From Coenobita brevimanus (Eukaryota; Arthropoda; Malacostraca; Decapoda; Coenobitidae): a DNA stretch of 64,000 bases. Where the stretch lies: the NCBI GenBank assembly GCA_032717465.1, contig CM064690.1:6171417-6235416 (forward strand), written 5' to 3'. Position numbers and translations under genes: made by a program. Position 1 is the stretch's first letter. Every line of letters starts with the position of its first letter. Shown piece by piece: positions 11,057-21,900 of this stretch. Below the pieces are notes generated by a model that did no database searches, was not told the origin of the DNA, and was given only the letters and a program-made list of their open reading frames with translations.

Positions 11057-12085
11057 TTAACTATTCTGAAATCTAGAGGTGAAGCTGGTATTTACTTCCT
11101 GAGAAACATCATCTTTATTCTCTTTCCTGTTACCTGTACTCTGAGTAGAGGCAACGTACTTACTTTCAGCTTTCCTTTTTTCTTTAGAATATCTCTTGTG
11201 AGTGAGAACATATTCATCAGCTAAAACTGCAGCATCAGACAAATTATCTATTCTTTTCTCATCAAGATATAGGCTTACATCTTTATTAATACGCCTTTTG
11301 AAGTCCTCCAGCAAAATCATCTGCTTAAATTTACCAAAATCAGAATCCACATTCTTAAAATTTAACCACTGCTCTAACAGATCTTCTTTGATTTTTGCAT
11401 ACTCAACATGGGATTGCTTATCTTGCTTATAAGTTGTCCTAAATTTTACTCTATAGGCTTCAGGAACAAGCTCATAGGCCTTAAGAATCAAGCTCTTAAC
11501 TACATCATAATTATCACATTGATCCTGAGGCAAAGATGCATAAGTTACTTGAGCTTTACCAGTGAGAACAGTTTGAAGGAGTACTGGCCAATACTTTTTG
11601 GGCCAATTAAAACCTGTAGCTACCCTCTCAAACAACTGAAAATACTTTGTTAAATCAGATTCATTAAAAGGAGGGACAAGTTTAACATTTTTAGCCACAT
11701 CAAAATCATCAGAGCTAGATGATCCAGTTCCACCTTGTTTCATGCGATACTCATGGTCTGCCTGAATCCTAGCAAGTTCAACTTGTGCCTCAGCCTCCTT
11801 AGCATTTGCTTGAAATTCAGCCTCTTTAACACGAGCCTCCTGCAGGGCTAGCTGTAACTTAGCTAATTCAATCTGTGTTTGCTCACTTCGAGGAGTTACA
11901 TTAAATAAGCTTTCATTAATCATGTCAACAATTTGATCTTTAGAATGATGAGAGCGAACAGCACTTCCCAATTGTTGAGGAACAAGCTTAAGTTCATTCT
12001 TTGTTCTGTTTTCTACATCACACACTGTTTGCACATTTGACAAAAAGTCTTGGGCTTCATCAAGCGTAGTAATAGTAGACATCAT
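11057..12085 (-). pseudogene. gag of the Gmr1-like element
   Basis: Capsid precursor. The likely start is one of two adjacent ATGs at 12085 or 12082 (MMSTITTLDEAQDFL). The N-terminal third holds a charged, helical, probable coiled coil (QIELAKLQLALQEARVKEAE...). A capsid-like block follows (VKLVPPFNESDLTKYFQLFE, WPVLLQTVLTGKAQVTYASL, YRVKFRTTYKQ), and the end is Lys/Ser-rich. The frame ends in TAA at 11057-11059, directly before the in-frame CCHC knuckle, so the gene looks truncated by a nonsense change rather than naturally ended. About 342 codons remain. Relatives are retrotransposon gag proteins (Retrotrans_gag type). Confidence 0.85.
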
Positions 12086-12144
12086 GAATAAATCACAGTC
12101 ACAAAATATCAAGCAATATCCTTATGATAATATCCTGAATATCC

Positions 12145-12162
12145 TGATAAGAGGTCGCCAAA
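12145..12162 (-). promoter_or_regulatory. primer-binding-site-like sequence
   Basis: On the minus strand TTTGGCGACCTCTTATC begins about 5 bases after the 5' LTR end. TGGCGACC-type sequences at this place pair with the 3' end of a tRNA in many Ty3/gypsy elements. The particular tRNA was not determined. Confidence 0.55.
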
Positions 12163-12166
12163 TTTA

Positions 12167-12954
12167 TGTTACGGAACAGAGAAAGATAATGTACACTTTA
12201 AGTGAGAATACTAAAAATCACTACTGTCCCGTAAAGTTCCAGGTTCAAAACAAAAGAGTTAGGTAAAAATTACAAGTTAAAGTTTAATGCTCAAACTAAC
12301 AACAAAACATTCAGGACTCATAAGGATAATGTAATGGCAAAAAACAGGTTAAATATATGGTTAACTGCAATAGCCTCTATTAACACGAAATTAGCAGGAG
12401 TAAATTTATCTAAGTCAGCCCTGATAAAATGAAAATACTAGATAATACTCAGTGAATGCAAGATATAGTATTACAGGCACAAAATATTATTAATAATGGC
12501 TGACAGTAAAACTTTACATTAAGCACAAAAACCTCACTAGGCCTACGAATTAACACCTTATGCTATACAGTACAAGAAAAATGTAATACCAGTTATACTC
12601 AAATTACACAGCTGCTAGATGTTTGGAGACTTCCTGAGCACTCACAGTAATAACAACTGTACAGGGGAGGACAGAAATGTGAACAAAATGAGGAGTAGAT
12701 CTAAGTGGCAATTAATGCAGAGACTGAGCTCATTATATAGGGGCCGGCAGAGCTTGATACAACTTGTAAGAAGGACGCGCAAATGAAGCCATGGGGACAA
12801 AGAGTTGACAATCCTGCTCTGAACAACAGAAAGAACGACTTACTCTACTTTAAGGGAGGAGGGGGGGAGTGAGGTAGAACACGCTCGTGATCAAACATGC
12901 AGCATACTGTACGTTAGAATTACACAAAGGATGATGAAATCATAGGCTATGTAA

Positions 12955-12956
<2 letters not shown>
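12167..12956 (-). repeat. 5' LTR of the Gmr1-like element
   Basis: 790 bp, TGTTAC...GTAACA, matching the 3' LTR. It is 31 bp shorter because of many one- and two-base gaps. It should carry the promoter for the minus-strand element; a TATATAG lies within it near 12735. Confidence 0.9.

Positions 12957-13017
<61 letters not shown>
12957..13017. repeat. (TA)n microsatellite
   Basis: About 60 bp of AT dinucleotides directly after the LTR, the counterpart of 6464-6551. Confidence 0.95.
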
Positions 13018-13021
<4 letters not shown>

Positions 13022-13621
13022 GGAAGACAATACGTTTTTATTCATGTTTCTAGAGTATCTAAAATATTTAGGAAATCCCCAGGAGGTATTGTTCATTACC
13101 GTCCAGGCCGCCTGGGATAAGCCCATGCAGCAATACAATGGACAAAATGAGCTTTGTTTGGTATAACAGGTTGTCTGAATGCTGGCCGTTTATCGACCTT
13201 TAAAATAATATAACAAATGCTGTATATGAGTAAGAAGTATCATATGCCTCTGCTGTAACCCTTAACACGTGTGATTTCAGTATTTTGCTAGTAACCATAA
13301 TAAATAACTACTGTTGTTGCTACAACATACACACTGCACACATATATTGTCACCGAACAATATTTATCGTTCGTGTTGTAATCCATCGCTTTCGCACTCG
13401 TAACCATATCAGCATCCGGTGATCAAGCTACGATATCTGCACGCAGATACAAACATCCTCCTCGTCGCACCTCTCTCTCCCAACCTCCCCACAAACATTT
13501 CTGTGCACCATCTGTTGGGTGAAAATGGCACTTCTTTGAACTGCTTCGTTATTCGATCCTCAGGTGTTTCTGATTCACACGGTGGCTGGCTAGGGGAACG
13601 GACTTTTGTTCGTGATAGTAC

Positions 13622-14807
13622 ACCCACGCACCAAAGTTTCTGTACCCCCCTCGGTGGAAGGAAGTGGAAGTCAGGGTAAGAGAGAGGGCAGGGGAACGGA
13701 CAACTGTGAGTGGTAGTTTGGTACCGAGCTACGAGGCGGATGGTGAGAAACCTAATGAGCTTGGATTCGAAACATTTCTATTTTATTCATCTGCAAAACA
13801 TTGTGCATAAGCAGCATACACAATATATATTATAAAAAAAAAAATACTATGTTATCATGGAGTCCTGTGAAACATGGTCCAGACACAACCCATCTGTTTT
13901 GAATCATCATACAAAGGAAGCACCGAGCCAAATTCGCTGCAGTCTGCATCACGGAGGCTAACACTGGACAAGGTGAGGTTTATTTTGTTTTTTGTTTATA
14001 TGCTGACTGATCCTGCTTCATTTATAAAATTGAATCCAATTCTGGTATGGTCAGGAGGCACGGTAGCTCAGTGGTAGAGCATCGAGCTCGGGGCCGGGGG
14101 GTCGTGAGTTAGAGCCGCGCCCGGGGTCTGCCGTACCGGGAGGGGTAGCGCTCTCCTGTAACCTAACGGGGTTATATGGCTTTAGTTGCCTAGCTCGGAG
14201 AATTTATTTCTCTATTTTCTGGTATGGTCAGTCTGGTTGAAAATTATGTGATGTGTTCCCATAAACTGTCATGATGCTTGGTTGTTCTTGATGTCTAATT
14301 ATTATAATCATAATTTTGACATTGACAACTGGGTAAAAGACGTTATGTTAATGCCATGTTAACACTATGGTTATATTAATTAGATATGAAGTAATGGGTT
14401 CTATTTTATAAATGAAGTAGGATGAGTCAGCATGCAAACAACAACATAAACTTCATAATTATTGTCCAGTGTTAGCCTCCATGATGCAGACTCAGTGTAA
14501 TTGGCTCGATTCATTTGTATCATGTGGATTCGAAACAGATGGGTCGTGTCTGGACCAAGTTTCACAGGACTCTATGATAACATAGTAGTCTAAGTTATAA
14601 TATATTCTGTGTATGTTACACATGCTTAATGTTTTGCAGGTGAATAGCATGGAAATGTTTCGAATCCACGTTCATTAGGCTTCTCACCATCCGCCTTGTA
14701 ACTTTGTACCATACTACCACTCACGGTTGTCCGTTCCCCTGCCCTCTCTCTAACCCTGACTTCCACTTCCTTCTACCGAGGGGGTACATAAACTTTGGCG
14801 CCTGGGG
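13622..14807. mobile_element. 1.19-kb palindromic (foldback-like) element with about 420-bp inverted arms
   Basis: Left arm 13622-14039 and right arm about 14393-14807 are reverse complements over about 415-420 bp. Landmarks are CACCAAAGTTT, CACTTCC, TCAGGGT, GGATTCGAAACA and GCCTCC in both arms. The outer ends ACCCACGCACCAAAG and CCCCAGGCGCCAAAG match at 12 of 15 positions. The element interrupts R2 exactly after GTGATAGTAC, and GTAC stands at both borders (13618-13621, 14808-14811), so a 4-bp duplication is possible. No transposase is encoded. It resembles a foldback or long-TIR MITE; superfamily unknown. Confidence 0.65.
14055..14216 (+). mobile_element. tRNA-derived SINE with perfect 15-bp target duplication
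   Basis: 162 bp between two identical copies of TTCTGGTATGGTCAG (14040-14054 and 14217-14231). It begins with a tRNA-like head: GGCACGGTAGCTCAGTGG, with a clear box A and a GCTC/GAGC D-stem, then a degenerate box B (GAGTTAGAGCC, one base short of GAGTTCGAGCC). A closing CCGTACC pairs with the start GGCACGG at 6 of 7 positions. After the head come about 75 bp of tRNA-unrelated sequence ending ATTTATTTCTCTATT. It sits in the spacer of the palindromic element. A functional tRNA gene is unlikely: the folded head would be about 81 nt and box B is damaged. Confidence 0.75.
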
Positions 14808-14940
14808 GTACATGAGCGCAAAGAGCAGAAAACAGTAACCAAGGAGATTCATTCCTACCTTATAACTAAGGGCCATCGAATGTCGTGCAACCACGACTTA
14901 TTATGCTGTTCAGGTTGTGGAAGTAATTCAGTTTTGTTAT

Positions 14941-15587
14941 ACGAAAAGAGACAGGCTTTAGTAACCAAGGAGACTTATTCCTGCCTGATAAGTAGAGCGC
15001 CCAAATTTTAATCATATAGCTGTGAGTTCCATTCAATAATCCTCCAAAATAACTTGGCCCAAATTTTGCTTCATTTTTTCTTTTTTGTTTGTTTTACGTA
15101 GCACAGCAGTATAAGAAGGCAGTATCATGACTCAACATCCTTTCCAAATCTCTTCTTCGTGACTAGCATCATATTTTCGTGTTAGTGTATTGCCACAACA
15201 CAGAATCCTAGCAATGGAAATGATAAAATAAGTGAGTTTTAGGTCACGCGGGAGTAAAAACAGGATAGTTACTCCTGAACACAATTTACTCCCGTTTAAT
15301 CTTCAGTTCTAATATATATATTTAGTATGATGCGAAATTTCATAAGAAATGGTAGTAGGCTATAAAATTTTTGGAAAGTTAAACAATATGGAGTGAAACC
15401 GTATATAAATGGAATTATTGAACGGGAAGGTGGTGATCTACTTCTCTGCTATGGTGGCATTTTCTATTATTATGTTTTACTTAACGCGAAGTGTTTGAAA
15501 CTACAGTGAGTGTTTAAACTGTCACAAATAAGTCTTATGATCAGAACAAGTCTACCATTCGAGCTCTAGACGATTCCATACTGTTGA

Positions 15588-15590
<3 letters not shown>
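14941..15590. other. no gene; fragment of dispersed repeat B
   Basis: Unrecognised AT-rich sequence. About 15130-15215 matches, on the minus strand, the repeat-B motif GTGCTAGTCACGAAG...AAAGGATG that is tandem at 23826-24065. Confidence 0.5.

Positions 15591-15626
<36 letters not shown>
15591..15626. repeat. (CA)n microsatellite
   Basis: About 36 bp of perfect CA dinucleotides. Confidence 0.95.
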
Positions 15627-15629
<3 letters not shown>

Positions 15630-15825
15630 GTTGTCACCATTAGCCCTCTCATCGTAGGTAAAATACTTATGTTCTGTTCCACCTAACGTCATATAAATCA
15701 ACTGGGCTACTGAGTCACAGAAGCCTGTGAAGTTGATGATGATGATAATGATAAAAATAATTGATAAATTATTATAATTATGACAATAATAATGATAATA
15801 ATAATAATGATATTCCATCCATCCT

Positions 15826-16103
15826 TCCATCGTCCAATCCTACGTTGCCCCATGAGGAGCGTAGGAGCCCGGGGCTAGGCGCTTGGTCCCGACATTTAAG
15901 ATGAGAGTGACCAGCCTCACTCATCTTTGAGTGGTATTACATGAGCAATCAACCCCAACCACTCCTTGGATATAAACCTTCACCGAGTCAATCCGATTGG
16001 AGCGCAATAGTTACCCACTAAATCACCAGGCGCCCAAATTTGGTTATATGGTTACCACCCAGCGTAGTCAATGGTTTTCTGTTTTCTGGTGTACAGGAAA
16101 CTA
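15826..16103 (-). mobile_element. SINE-like family A copy, head-truncated
   Basis: Minus-strand copy running from the tail (reverse complement GGGGCAACGTAGGATTGGAC) to the hairpin block near 16070-16100; the head is missing. Degenerate AAT/ATG repeats lie on both sides (15735-15815 and 16103-16140). Confidence 0.65.
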
Positions 16104-16132
16104 TGATGATAATAAAAATAATAATAATCACC

Positions 16133-16800
16133 ATCATCATCTTCCGAACTTTCTCACCCTAGCGCAGGGTGAGGAGTAGCAACGTCCAGACAGCTCAAGT
16201 TTCCCGAATCCAATGGACCATGACTCTTCACTCATCCTTCAAGCCAGCAGAATCCTGGACCTATCTGATTCGCCAAAAAAAAAAAAAAAAAAAAAAAAAA
16301 ACTTTCACCACATTCTGTAGCTTCACATAAACGTATCCGCTAATCAATCCGAACGCTGTCACGTTAAAAAGGGGAGCCAAATCCCTGATGGCACTTCTTC
16401 TCACAACAGTCATCCAGCCAGCTCGATCTCTTGTCAGTCACCTAGCCTCACCGACTTCCATACCTTTTATCCTCACAGATTCATCCACCATATCCCTCCC
16501 CCTTCTCCTTGGCCTACCTTGCCTCCTCCCTCTTTCAAATTCGCTCAGATATACCTTTTTCACCGTTCTGTTATTATCCATTCTCTTCACATGACCATAT
16601 CATCTCTGTACACTCTCTTTGATTCTGGTGTCCACAGTCTTCCTCACACCGCATCTTTCACGAATCACATTATTTCGTATCCCATTCACTCTCTTTACTC
16701 CACATAAATTCCTCAGCAGTCCCATCTCCACTGCTTTCACTTTTGACTTCATTTTCATGCCACATCATAGTCTCACATCCATATGTTAATACAAAAGTGG
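16133..16800 (-). mobile_element. RTE-like family 1, 5'-truncated 3' end
   Basis: Reverse complement of about 20510-21135 of the longer copy. It preserves the C-terminal coding part (16381-16790) and the non-coding 3' tail (16140-16380), and an A25-type run interrupts the tail at about 16277-16301. It ends in an ATC/AAT microsatellite, as the other copy does. The coding part is the RTE-type C-terminus that reads around HVERMD...GRRRGRLRRRW in the longer copy. It is not functional. Confidence 0.75.
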
Positions 16801-17090
16801 GGACATGGGAAGGCGTGTGCCACATTGAGCTGACGGGCCTTCGAGAACTGATTGTTTAGCGTCTATCCAGAGTCGAACAATAATAAATAAACCAATAAAT
16901 AGAGTAAAAGTACACTTAGTCTGCGTAGCCATCCTATAGTGATTTCTAAGTAATTTCTGCCACCCCTAAAACACACTAAAGCAAAATCAGAAAGAAAACA
17001 TAAGGTCATATTAGTAAAGAAAACATAAGTTCGTATTAGTAAAGACAATGAACGAGTTAAAAGAGGGAAGAAGGGTGAGGAAGGAAAACA

Positions 17091-17091
<1 letters not shown>
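16801..17091. other. no gene recognised
   Basis: Short unremarkable stretch between the RTE fragment and the AAT microsatellite. Confidence 0.5.
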
Positions 17092-17132
<41 letters not shown>

Positions 17133-17222
17133 TAATAATTATAATAAAGATAATAATAATAATAATAATTAATAATAATAATAATATTTATAATAATATT
17201 ATTGTTAATATTAATAATATAA

Positions 17223-17267
<45 letters not shown>
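17092..17267. repeat. (AAT)n followed by (GA)n
   Basis: Imperfect AAT trinucleotides (17092-17228) run straight into about 38 bp of GA repeats. Confidence 0.95.
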
Positions 17268-17268
<1 letters not shown>

Positions 17269-17336
17269 AAGGTCAGTGGCAGATTGGAAGAAAGATATTA
17301 TACCTTTTTAAATCATGGAGTCGCACGTTCATGTCG

Positions 17337-17374
<38 letters not shown>

Positions 17375-17407
17375 GTTGTTGTTGTTTTGTTGTTGTTATT
17401 GTTGTTG

Positions 17408-17445
<38 letters not shown>

Positions 17446-17452
17446 GTTATTA
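17337..17452. repeat. (TTA)n/(TTG)n compound microsatellite
   Basis: TTA repeats with a TTG-rich centre. It borders the SINE-like fragment that follows. Confidence 0.95.
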
Positions 17453-17455
17453 CTG

Positions 17456-17600
17456 TGGTAGGTGGGGACGCCCACCATCCATTCACTTAATGTGTGCGTA
17501 CCATATGGTTTCTACACTGCGTGACGAGCCAAATGGTTTCCTTTACCCAGGATATGGCAACCATATAACCTGGGTTTTTGGTCAGGCTGTGTCCCTCAGA
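17456..17600 (+). mobile_element. SINE-like family A, head fragment
   Basis: Starts with the family head (GGTGGGGACGCCCACCATCC), contains a mutated hairpin block (AAATGGTTTCCTTT) and the ACCATATAACC motif, and stops where the RTE-like element begins. Confidence 0.6.
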
Positions 17601-17626
17601 TTCCCCTATCTAAAAATCTCTTAAGC

Positions 17627-18240
17627 ATGGCAGACGTTTCGGAGCTCCTCGGAGGACTCAATACCTGCCCAGGGTCCCAACCAAATGGGCAGATTTTCAT
17701 GGCCCTGTGGAATGTAAAAGGTGTGAATGTCGAGCGCAAGAGGATGGAAGTGGTGAATGTGTTCAAGAGTGTTAGATATGCAGTAATAGCATTGTGAGAA
17801 CCAAAGATGAAAAGATGTGAAGTGGAGGAGTGGGAGGGTGTGAAATGTGGAGGATCAGGCAAGACTGGGCGAGGAAGATGCAAGGAAGGAGTTGCTTTGT
17901 TGATGAATGAGGTGTGGCAGAGTGGAAAAAGAGATTACAAATGTGTTAGCTTGTGATGTATGTATGTCAAGTTCAAGTTTGAGAAGGTGAAAGTGGGAGT
18001 GATTGTAGCGTACGCACCGTGATGACAGGAGTGCGAGAGAGAGAGAGAAAGACAGGTTTGGGAATGAGCTTAATAAAGCAGTGGGAGTAATGCCCAGGAG
18101 CTATGATGAGATCGTAATTGGCGATATGAATGGAAGAGTAGGCACTGGTCCTGAGGATGACATAATGGGTTGTAATGGAGTACCAGGAGAAAATGATAAT
18201 GGGAATCGGCTGAAGGATATGTCAGGAAAGGAGGTTGTGC
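17627..18240 (+). pseudogene. AP-type endonuclease fragment, RTE-like family 1
   Basis: Remnant of the exonuclease-endonuclease-phosphatase domain that nicks target DNA for LINE insertion. Visible pieces are ALWNVKGVNVERKRMEVV (about 17699-17755) near the N-terminal strand, then a catalytic-type Glu in EPKMKR after an in-frame stop. GDMNGRVG (about 18121-18150) corresponds to the GDFN motif. In-frame stops and a GA microsatellite (about 18033-18050) break it. Confidence 0.6.
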
Positions 18241-18663
18241 ATATGTAACCCGTATTTCAAACACAAAAATGCACATAAACAGACATGGTATAGAGTGAAC
18301 GGGGATCGTGTTGAAAGGAGTCTGATTGAATACGTGCTCATACAGAGGTCGATGCTGGGAGTGGTTGCTGATACGAAGGCCGTAGGAGGACGATGTGGAG
18401 GTCTGTCAAATCATATGATTGTGGTATGCAAGATCAAACTGAGAAGAGTGAGGTGGACCAGGAGAGAGAGGGGCAGTCAGGGAGAAAGACAGAGTCGAGA
18501 AGCCGAGGATCAAAGAAATGGCAGATGAACAGAGGACCAAAGTAGGGGAGGAGTTGGAATCAGGGACTGGAATGAAATGGTTCTGGACAGCCTGTGGAAT
18601 GCATATAGGGATTGCTTAGTTAGGAATGATAAAGCGGTGTGGCAAGAGTAACAACAAAGTGGT

Positions 18664-19239
18664 GTGGCAAGAGTAACAACAAAGAAGAAAGGTGCGGCAT
18701 GGTGGGATGAAGAAGTTAAGAGAGCAGCGGAGGAAAAGAGGATGAAGTGGCTAGAGTGGTTCCATAACAGGGGTTCAGTTGAAATAAGAACTGATTATAC
18801 AGACACCAAGAAGTCCGTAAAGAGATTAGTGAAAAGGAAAAAGGAGGTAAATGGTGGTCTCGGAAGAAAAATAAATGCAAACTGCTCTGAAAATAGGAAG
18901 ATATTCTGGAAGGAGGAGCGGAAATGTAGAAGTGACAGCAGAAAGAAATGTGAAAGTGTGGAGGATGTAAGTGGTAGACTGTTAACCTATGGTGATGAAA
19001 TAAGGACCAAATGGAAGGTATATTTTGAAAGCCTGATGACTGGGAATAGAGAGAGCAGAGCGGCTGTAAACCTGATTGGTTTTTTGGGTGTGCAGAGAAG
19101 GAATGCAATCCCAGGAAACGTGGCACTCACACAGGTGAAGAACCCCTTGAAGCGGATGAAAATTGGGAAGGCAACTGGTGTTGATGATGTATATACAGAG
19201 ATCATTAAGTATAGTGGAGACAGCGGAATGAAGTGCTAG
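18664..19239 (+). pseudogene. reverse transcriptase N-terminal part, RTE-like family 1
   Basis: Open frame of about 190 codons that begins with the pre-RT helix (AAWWDEEVKRAAEEKRMKW) and ends in the RT fingers (PLKRMKIGKATGVDDVYTEI, equivalent to KMKxGKAxGxDxI in relatives). The motif order matches the better copy at 29418-31575. The frame is closed at 19239 by a nonsense codon (KC*), and the next block lies in another frame. Confidence 0.75.
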
Positions 19240-19514
19240 TTGGAGATATGTAAGAAGGCATGGATGAGTGAAACTGTGCCAGCAAAGTGGAAAAAGGATG
19301 TGATTGTACCCTTTTAAAAAAATAAAGGTGAGAGAAGCGAGTGCAAGAATTATCGTGGAAAGTTTATTGAGTGTTGTAGGGAAAGTGGAAAAATTATTAC
19401 AGAAAGAGTAAGAGAGATATCAAGTTCTAGTGAGTGATGAACAGGGTGACTTTAGGGGTGACAGAGGATGTGTGAATCAAATATTTACAGTGAGACAGAT
19501 ACTATAATGTATTT

Positions 19515-20210
<696 letters not shown>

Positions 20211-20259
20211 GCGTCATGCCTTAGGAGTATATGTAGGAAAAAGTAAAGTGATGGTAATC

Positions 20260-20870
20260 GAGAGAGAAGATGACTCCTAGTGTGATGTTACAGTGAATGG
20301 AGAGACTGGAATTGGTGAGAGAGTTCAAATACCTGGGTACAGTGATAGAAAAGACAGGAAAATGTGCAAAAGAGGTGGAAAGTAGAGTGACACAAGGAAG
20401 GAAGGTAGCTGGTGCTGTGAAGGCTCTGATGAGAAACGGAGGCTTCAGTGTTGCAGCTGACCGAGGCTTACATGAAGGAGTGTAAGTGCCATCTTTAACA
20501 TTTGGATGTGAGACTATGGTGTAGCATGAAAATGAAAAGTCAAAAGTGAGAGCAATGGAGATTGGACTGCTGAGGAATGTTTGTGGAGTACAGAGAGTGG
20601 ATAAGATACGAAATAATGTGATTCGTGAAAGATGCGGAGAGAGGAAGTCGGTGGACACCAGAATCGAAGAGAGTGTACTGAGATGGGATGATCATGTGGA
20701 GAGAATGGATAACAGTTGAGTGGTTAAAAAGGTATATCTGAGCGAATTTGAAGGAGGGAGGAGGCGAGGGAGGCTGCGGAGAAGGTGGAGCGATGTGATG
20801 GATGAGTGTGTGAGGAAGAGAGGCATAGAAGTCGGTGAGGCTAGGGGACTGACAAGATATCGAGCTGTTG
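20260..20870 (+). pseudogene. RTE-like family 1 C-terminal region
   Basis: Thumb and C-terminus: MERLELVREFKYLGTVIEK (about 20297-20352), GRKVAGAVKAL, then in other frames KVRAMEIGLLRNVCG, a RWDDHVERMD-like block (about 20680-20710) and the Arg-rich GRRRGRLRRRW (about 20757-20790). It is equivalent to RRNTLRWFGHVKRME in family 2. Multiple stops are present. Confidence 0.7.
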
Positions 20871-21149
20871 GATGAATGTTGTGAGAAGCGGATGATCAGG
20901 GATTTGGCACCCCTCTTTAGCGTGACAGCGTTCGGATTGACTTTGTCGGATACTTTTATGTGAAGCTGCAGAATGTGGTGAAAGCTTTTGGTGTATCATA
21001 CAGAGCTAGGATTCCAGGGGCTTGAATGATGAGTGAATGAAAACATGGCCCATTGGAGAGGGCAAACTTGGGCTGTCTGGACATTGCTACTTCGCACCCT
21101 GCCGTTGGGTGGGAAAGGAGGTCCGGATGATGATGATGATTAGTTGTAG

Positions 21150-21235
21150 TAGTAGCAGTAGTGGTGGAAGTCCTAGTAGTAGCAGTACCAGTTGTAGTGG
21201 TAGTAGTTGTAGCAGATGAAGGCTTCCACCGTTCA
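21150..21235. repeat. degenerate (GTA)n
   Basis: GTAGTAGTAG-type trinucleotides with substitutions, continuing from the GAT tail of the RTE-like element. Confidence 0.7.
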
Positions 21236-21429
21236 CTCACAGGATGCACCACTACCTTTAGGTGACAACACCAAGTAACAACCAAAATGTTTTCTTGTGT
21301 CCCTGGAAGCCATTAAATACGTCGGTTAATATTCAGATAACAAACTGATGACCTATTTGTACAGTGGGTTATGGTGCTGCAATTGCCTTTATCCCATTAG
21401 GGTTTACGTCCAAAGTCTGGTCGGACCTC

Positions 21430-21900
21430 ACGCCTCACATAATGTCGCTCATACAAGTGGCGTTTGCTTATTGTTAACACCATTTCCTCAGCGATTTATT
21501 TTTCACACAGTTCCACTCAAGATCAGGGAACTGGACACTGTCGTCATAGTTGCGTTTGCATATCAAGTGGCACCATTTCCTCAGCGAGTTATTTTTCACA
21601 TAATGCCGCTCAGGATCGGGCAACTGGGAACTGTCGTCGTACAAGTGGTGTTTCCCCATTTTGCAACTCCTTATCCTCAGCATTTTATTCTTCACATGAT
21701 GCTGCTCAGGGTCTGGCAAACGGGCACTGTCCTCTTATAAGTGGCGTTCTCAAATTTTCAGACTTTATCCTCAGCGATTTATTCTTCACATTGTGCAGCT
21801 CAGGGTCGGATAACCGGTCACTGTCATGCTAGAAACGGCTTTTGTACATATCTTCGTAATTTCTCCTCAGCGATTTGTTCTTTACAGTGCACCTCAATAT
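21430..21900. repeat. diverged tandem repeat, unit about 95 bp, five copies
   Basis: The motif CCTCAGCGATTTATT recurs at 21486, 21579, 21675, 21779 and 21865, spaced 93, 96, 104 and 86 bp. It is followed by TTCACA, a CTCAGGRTC block, AACTGGxCACTGTC and AAGTGGxGTT. The copies are clearly diverged, so this is an old minisatellite. It resembles no family I know. Confidence 0.8.

Larger units (their letters stand above)
6552..12956 (-). mobile_element. Ty3/gypsy-like LTR retrotransposon with integrase upstream of RT (Gmr1-like), full length but decayed
   Basis: A 6.4-kb element with two LTRs (6552-7372 and 12167-12956), a purine-rich tract next to the 3' LTR, and a primer-binding-like TGGCGACC just inside the 5' LTR. 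On the minus strand the order is gag (with CCHC knuckle), aspartic protease (DTGA), integrase (zinc finger, D-D-E, GPY/F-like C-terminus), reverse transcriptase (YIDD), RNase H. The integrase-before-RT order is that of Ty1/copia, yet all domains look Ty3/gypsy. Among Ty3/gypsy elements this order marks the Gmr1 group. Stops and frameshifts interrupt gag and pol, so this copy cannot be autonomous. Both ends lie in TA microsatellite, so the target duplication cannot be read. Confidence 0.85.
13150..14940 (-). repeat. inverted-repeat arm R2 (partner of 3905-4838)
   Basis: Reverse-complement match to R1 in three blocks (13150-13195, 13196-13621, 14835-14940), separated by the palindromic element 13622-14807. 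It contains none of the RTE fragment seen in R1. A 30-bp motif around AACCAAGGAGA...ATTCCT occurs at 14838 and again near 14970, so a short local duplication lies at its outer end. No gene is visible. Confidence 0.7.

Noticed and set aside
14057..14137. Functional tRNA gene
   Set aside because: Box B lacks a base, the fold would be about 81 nt, and the unit continues into a SINE body bounded by a 15-bp duplication.
16388..16707. Two plus-strand open frames around 16388-16707
   Set aside because: They are antisense to the RTE-like C-terminal coding region on the minus strand.
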